64,000 nucleotides of DNA from Brachypodius melanocephalos (taxonomy: Eukaryota; Chordata; Aves; Passeriformes; Pycnonotidae), in contig VZSR01000028.1 in the NCBI GenBank assembly GCA_013398615.1, positions 9,545,885-9,609,884 on the forward strand, written 5' to 3'. Position numbers and translations under genes: made by a program. The notes under the pieces are model-generated. The model did not search any database and was not told the DNA's origin. It worked only from the letters and a program-made list of their open reading frames with translations. Positions 63,111 to 64,000 of the stretch are shown piece by piece (within the stretch, counting starts at the first letter, position 1; each line of letters begins with the position of its first letter).

Positions 63111-64000
63111 ACTCTTAGTTTGGATGCGGAAATAACCTAAGATGTGCAGAATTTAATGCAGGGAAAGAAGTATGGTATTTGTATCCCTCTCACTCTTGAG
63201 GTTTTGTGGCACTAGTTTGTTTGGTTTAAAATTCTTCCTGAGGAGCCATCCTCTGGAGTGAATAGAGCTCTTTGAAACCTGCAGTGATTTAATGGGATGG
63301 GTTTGGTTTACTTTGTTTTCATTAAGATATGCACTGCTTGTAAAGCTTAGTGGTTACTTATGCATTAGTAAATAAATTCTTATTGCTAAATTAATTAATG
63401 TAATTTCTACATTCATATATATGTAATAAAAACTTTTTACTTGTTTTGTGCTATTTACAAGGGATAAACACTGCCTCACAAGTTGTCAGAGCAATTTGAC
63501 TTGTTGACCTGAAAGCTGTGTGTAATGAGGAATTAAATTCTTTGTATAAAGAGGACTTGTAGGTAATGTTTTTCTGAAATGTCTTTCTTAAAAAAAAGAG
63601 AACTTTCCTAAATAATTTATTTTCTGAAAAAAACTGCATCACAAAATTACTACTGAAGTCTCAATGTACTGGGAAAATGGATTTTTTTTTAGAGCACCTT
63701 ATGAAAAAACACTATGTAGTGATCTTAATATTGCACAAAACAAAAGCACCTTCAAAATGTGCTCTTTTGTGGCTCAGGTGAACAATTGTATAATTGTCAG
63801 CATGTCAAGAATTGGCTGGATGTGCCCTCTAATTTCTCACTGTTGAAGGATCAGTAACAATGGAAAATAAAAGCAATGCTCCCAGTTTTTCTGTGCACCT
63901 TCATGCTGCATAATGCCATAAGACACTTAACAGTGGGCAAATCTGAGGAGAGCAACTGTGCCTGCAGGAGGCTGAGATATGAGTTTCAAAACACCTCTTG
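63111..64000. other. Unique AT-rich non-coding sequence
   Basis: No gene or nameable repeat. The middle (about 63350-63450) is strongly AT-rich. The short ORFs at 63451-63642 (-) and 63664-63846 (+) have no recognised signature. Confidence 0.5.

Noticed and set aside
1..64000. CRISPR array, tRNA or rRNA gene, bacterial operon or prophage
   Set aside because: No spaced direct repeats of CRISPR form, no tRNA-like promoter boxes in a foldable context, no rRNA sequence, and no prokaryotic gene arrangement were seen. The repeat content is avian.

Overview
This window looks like nuclear DNA from a bird, most likely a songbird or another neoavian. The recognisable repeats are avian: several 5'-truncated CR1 LINE fragments ending in the ATTCTATGAT-type tail, and LTR fragments that resemble avian ERVL-like families. 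Interspersed repeats are sparse, simple-sequence runs are short, and the DNA is moderately AT-rich. There is no bacterial, phage or plasmid organisation: no operons, no ribosome-binding-site-led ORFs, no CRISPR array and no rRNA or tRNA gene that I could see.

I find no complete protein-coding gene. The open reading frames are short (the longest is 199 codons), occur on both strands at about the density expected by chance, and do not resemble families I recognise, apart from two CR1-derived stretches. The window is best read as intergenic DNA or the interior of very large introns. Four short segments have exon-like features (splice-site-like edges plus an open frame), but the reading phases of the three minus-strand ones do not join directly, so they are only weak candidates.

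Layout: 1-8911 unique sequence; 8912-8998 a 23-bp minisatellite; 11258-11849 two CR1 fragments in opposite orientation; 12461-12622 an LTR-like piece interrupted by an assembly gap; 12938-12991 a 27-bp tandem duplication; 15099-15307 a CR1 3' end; about 18618-18672 a possible old CR1 piece; 24786-25245 a second LTR interrupted by a gap; 36479-36560 a CR1 tail beside a very AT-rich, TAAT-rich block; 37587-37828 an 11-unit 22-bp minisatellite; 53220-53433 a decayed CR1 reverse-transcriptase fragment; 57405-57490 a possible old CR1 piece; 62543-63110 a solo-LTR-like element with TGT...ACA ends, containing the third gap. The rest is unique non-coding DNA, some of which has the look of conserved regulatory sequence.

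The three runs of N are each exactly 100 bases, so they are placeholder scaffold gaps of unknown true size, and all three lie inside or against LTR-like sequence. I did not find a convincing undescribed biological system. The most useful leads are the LTR/gap association, the solo LTR with a near-match target-site duplication, the 22-bp minisatellite, the candidate exon at 61105-61233 and the TAAT-rich block at 36225-36446.
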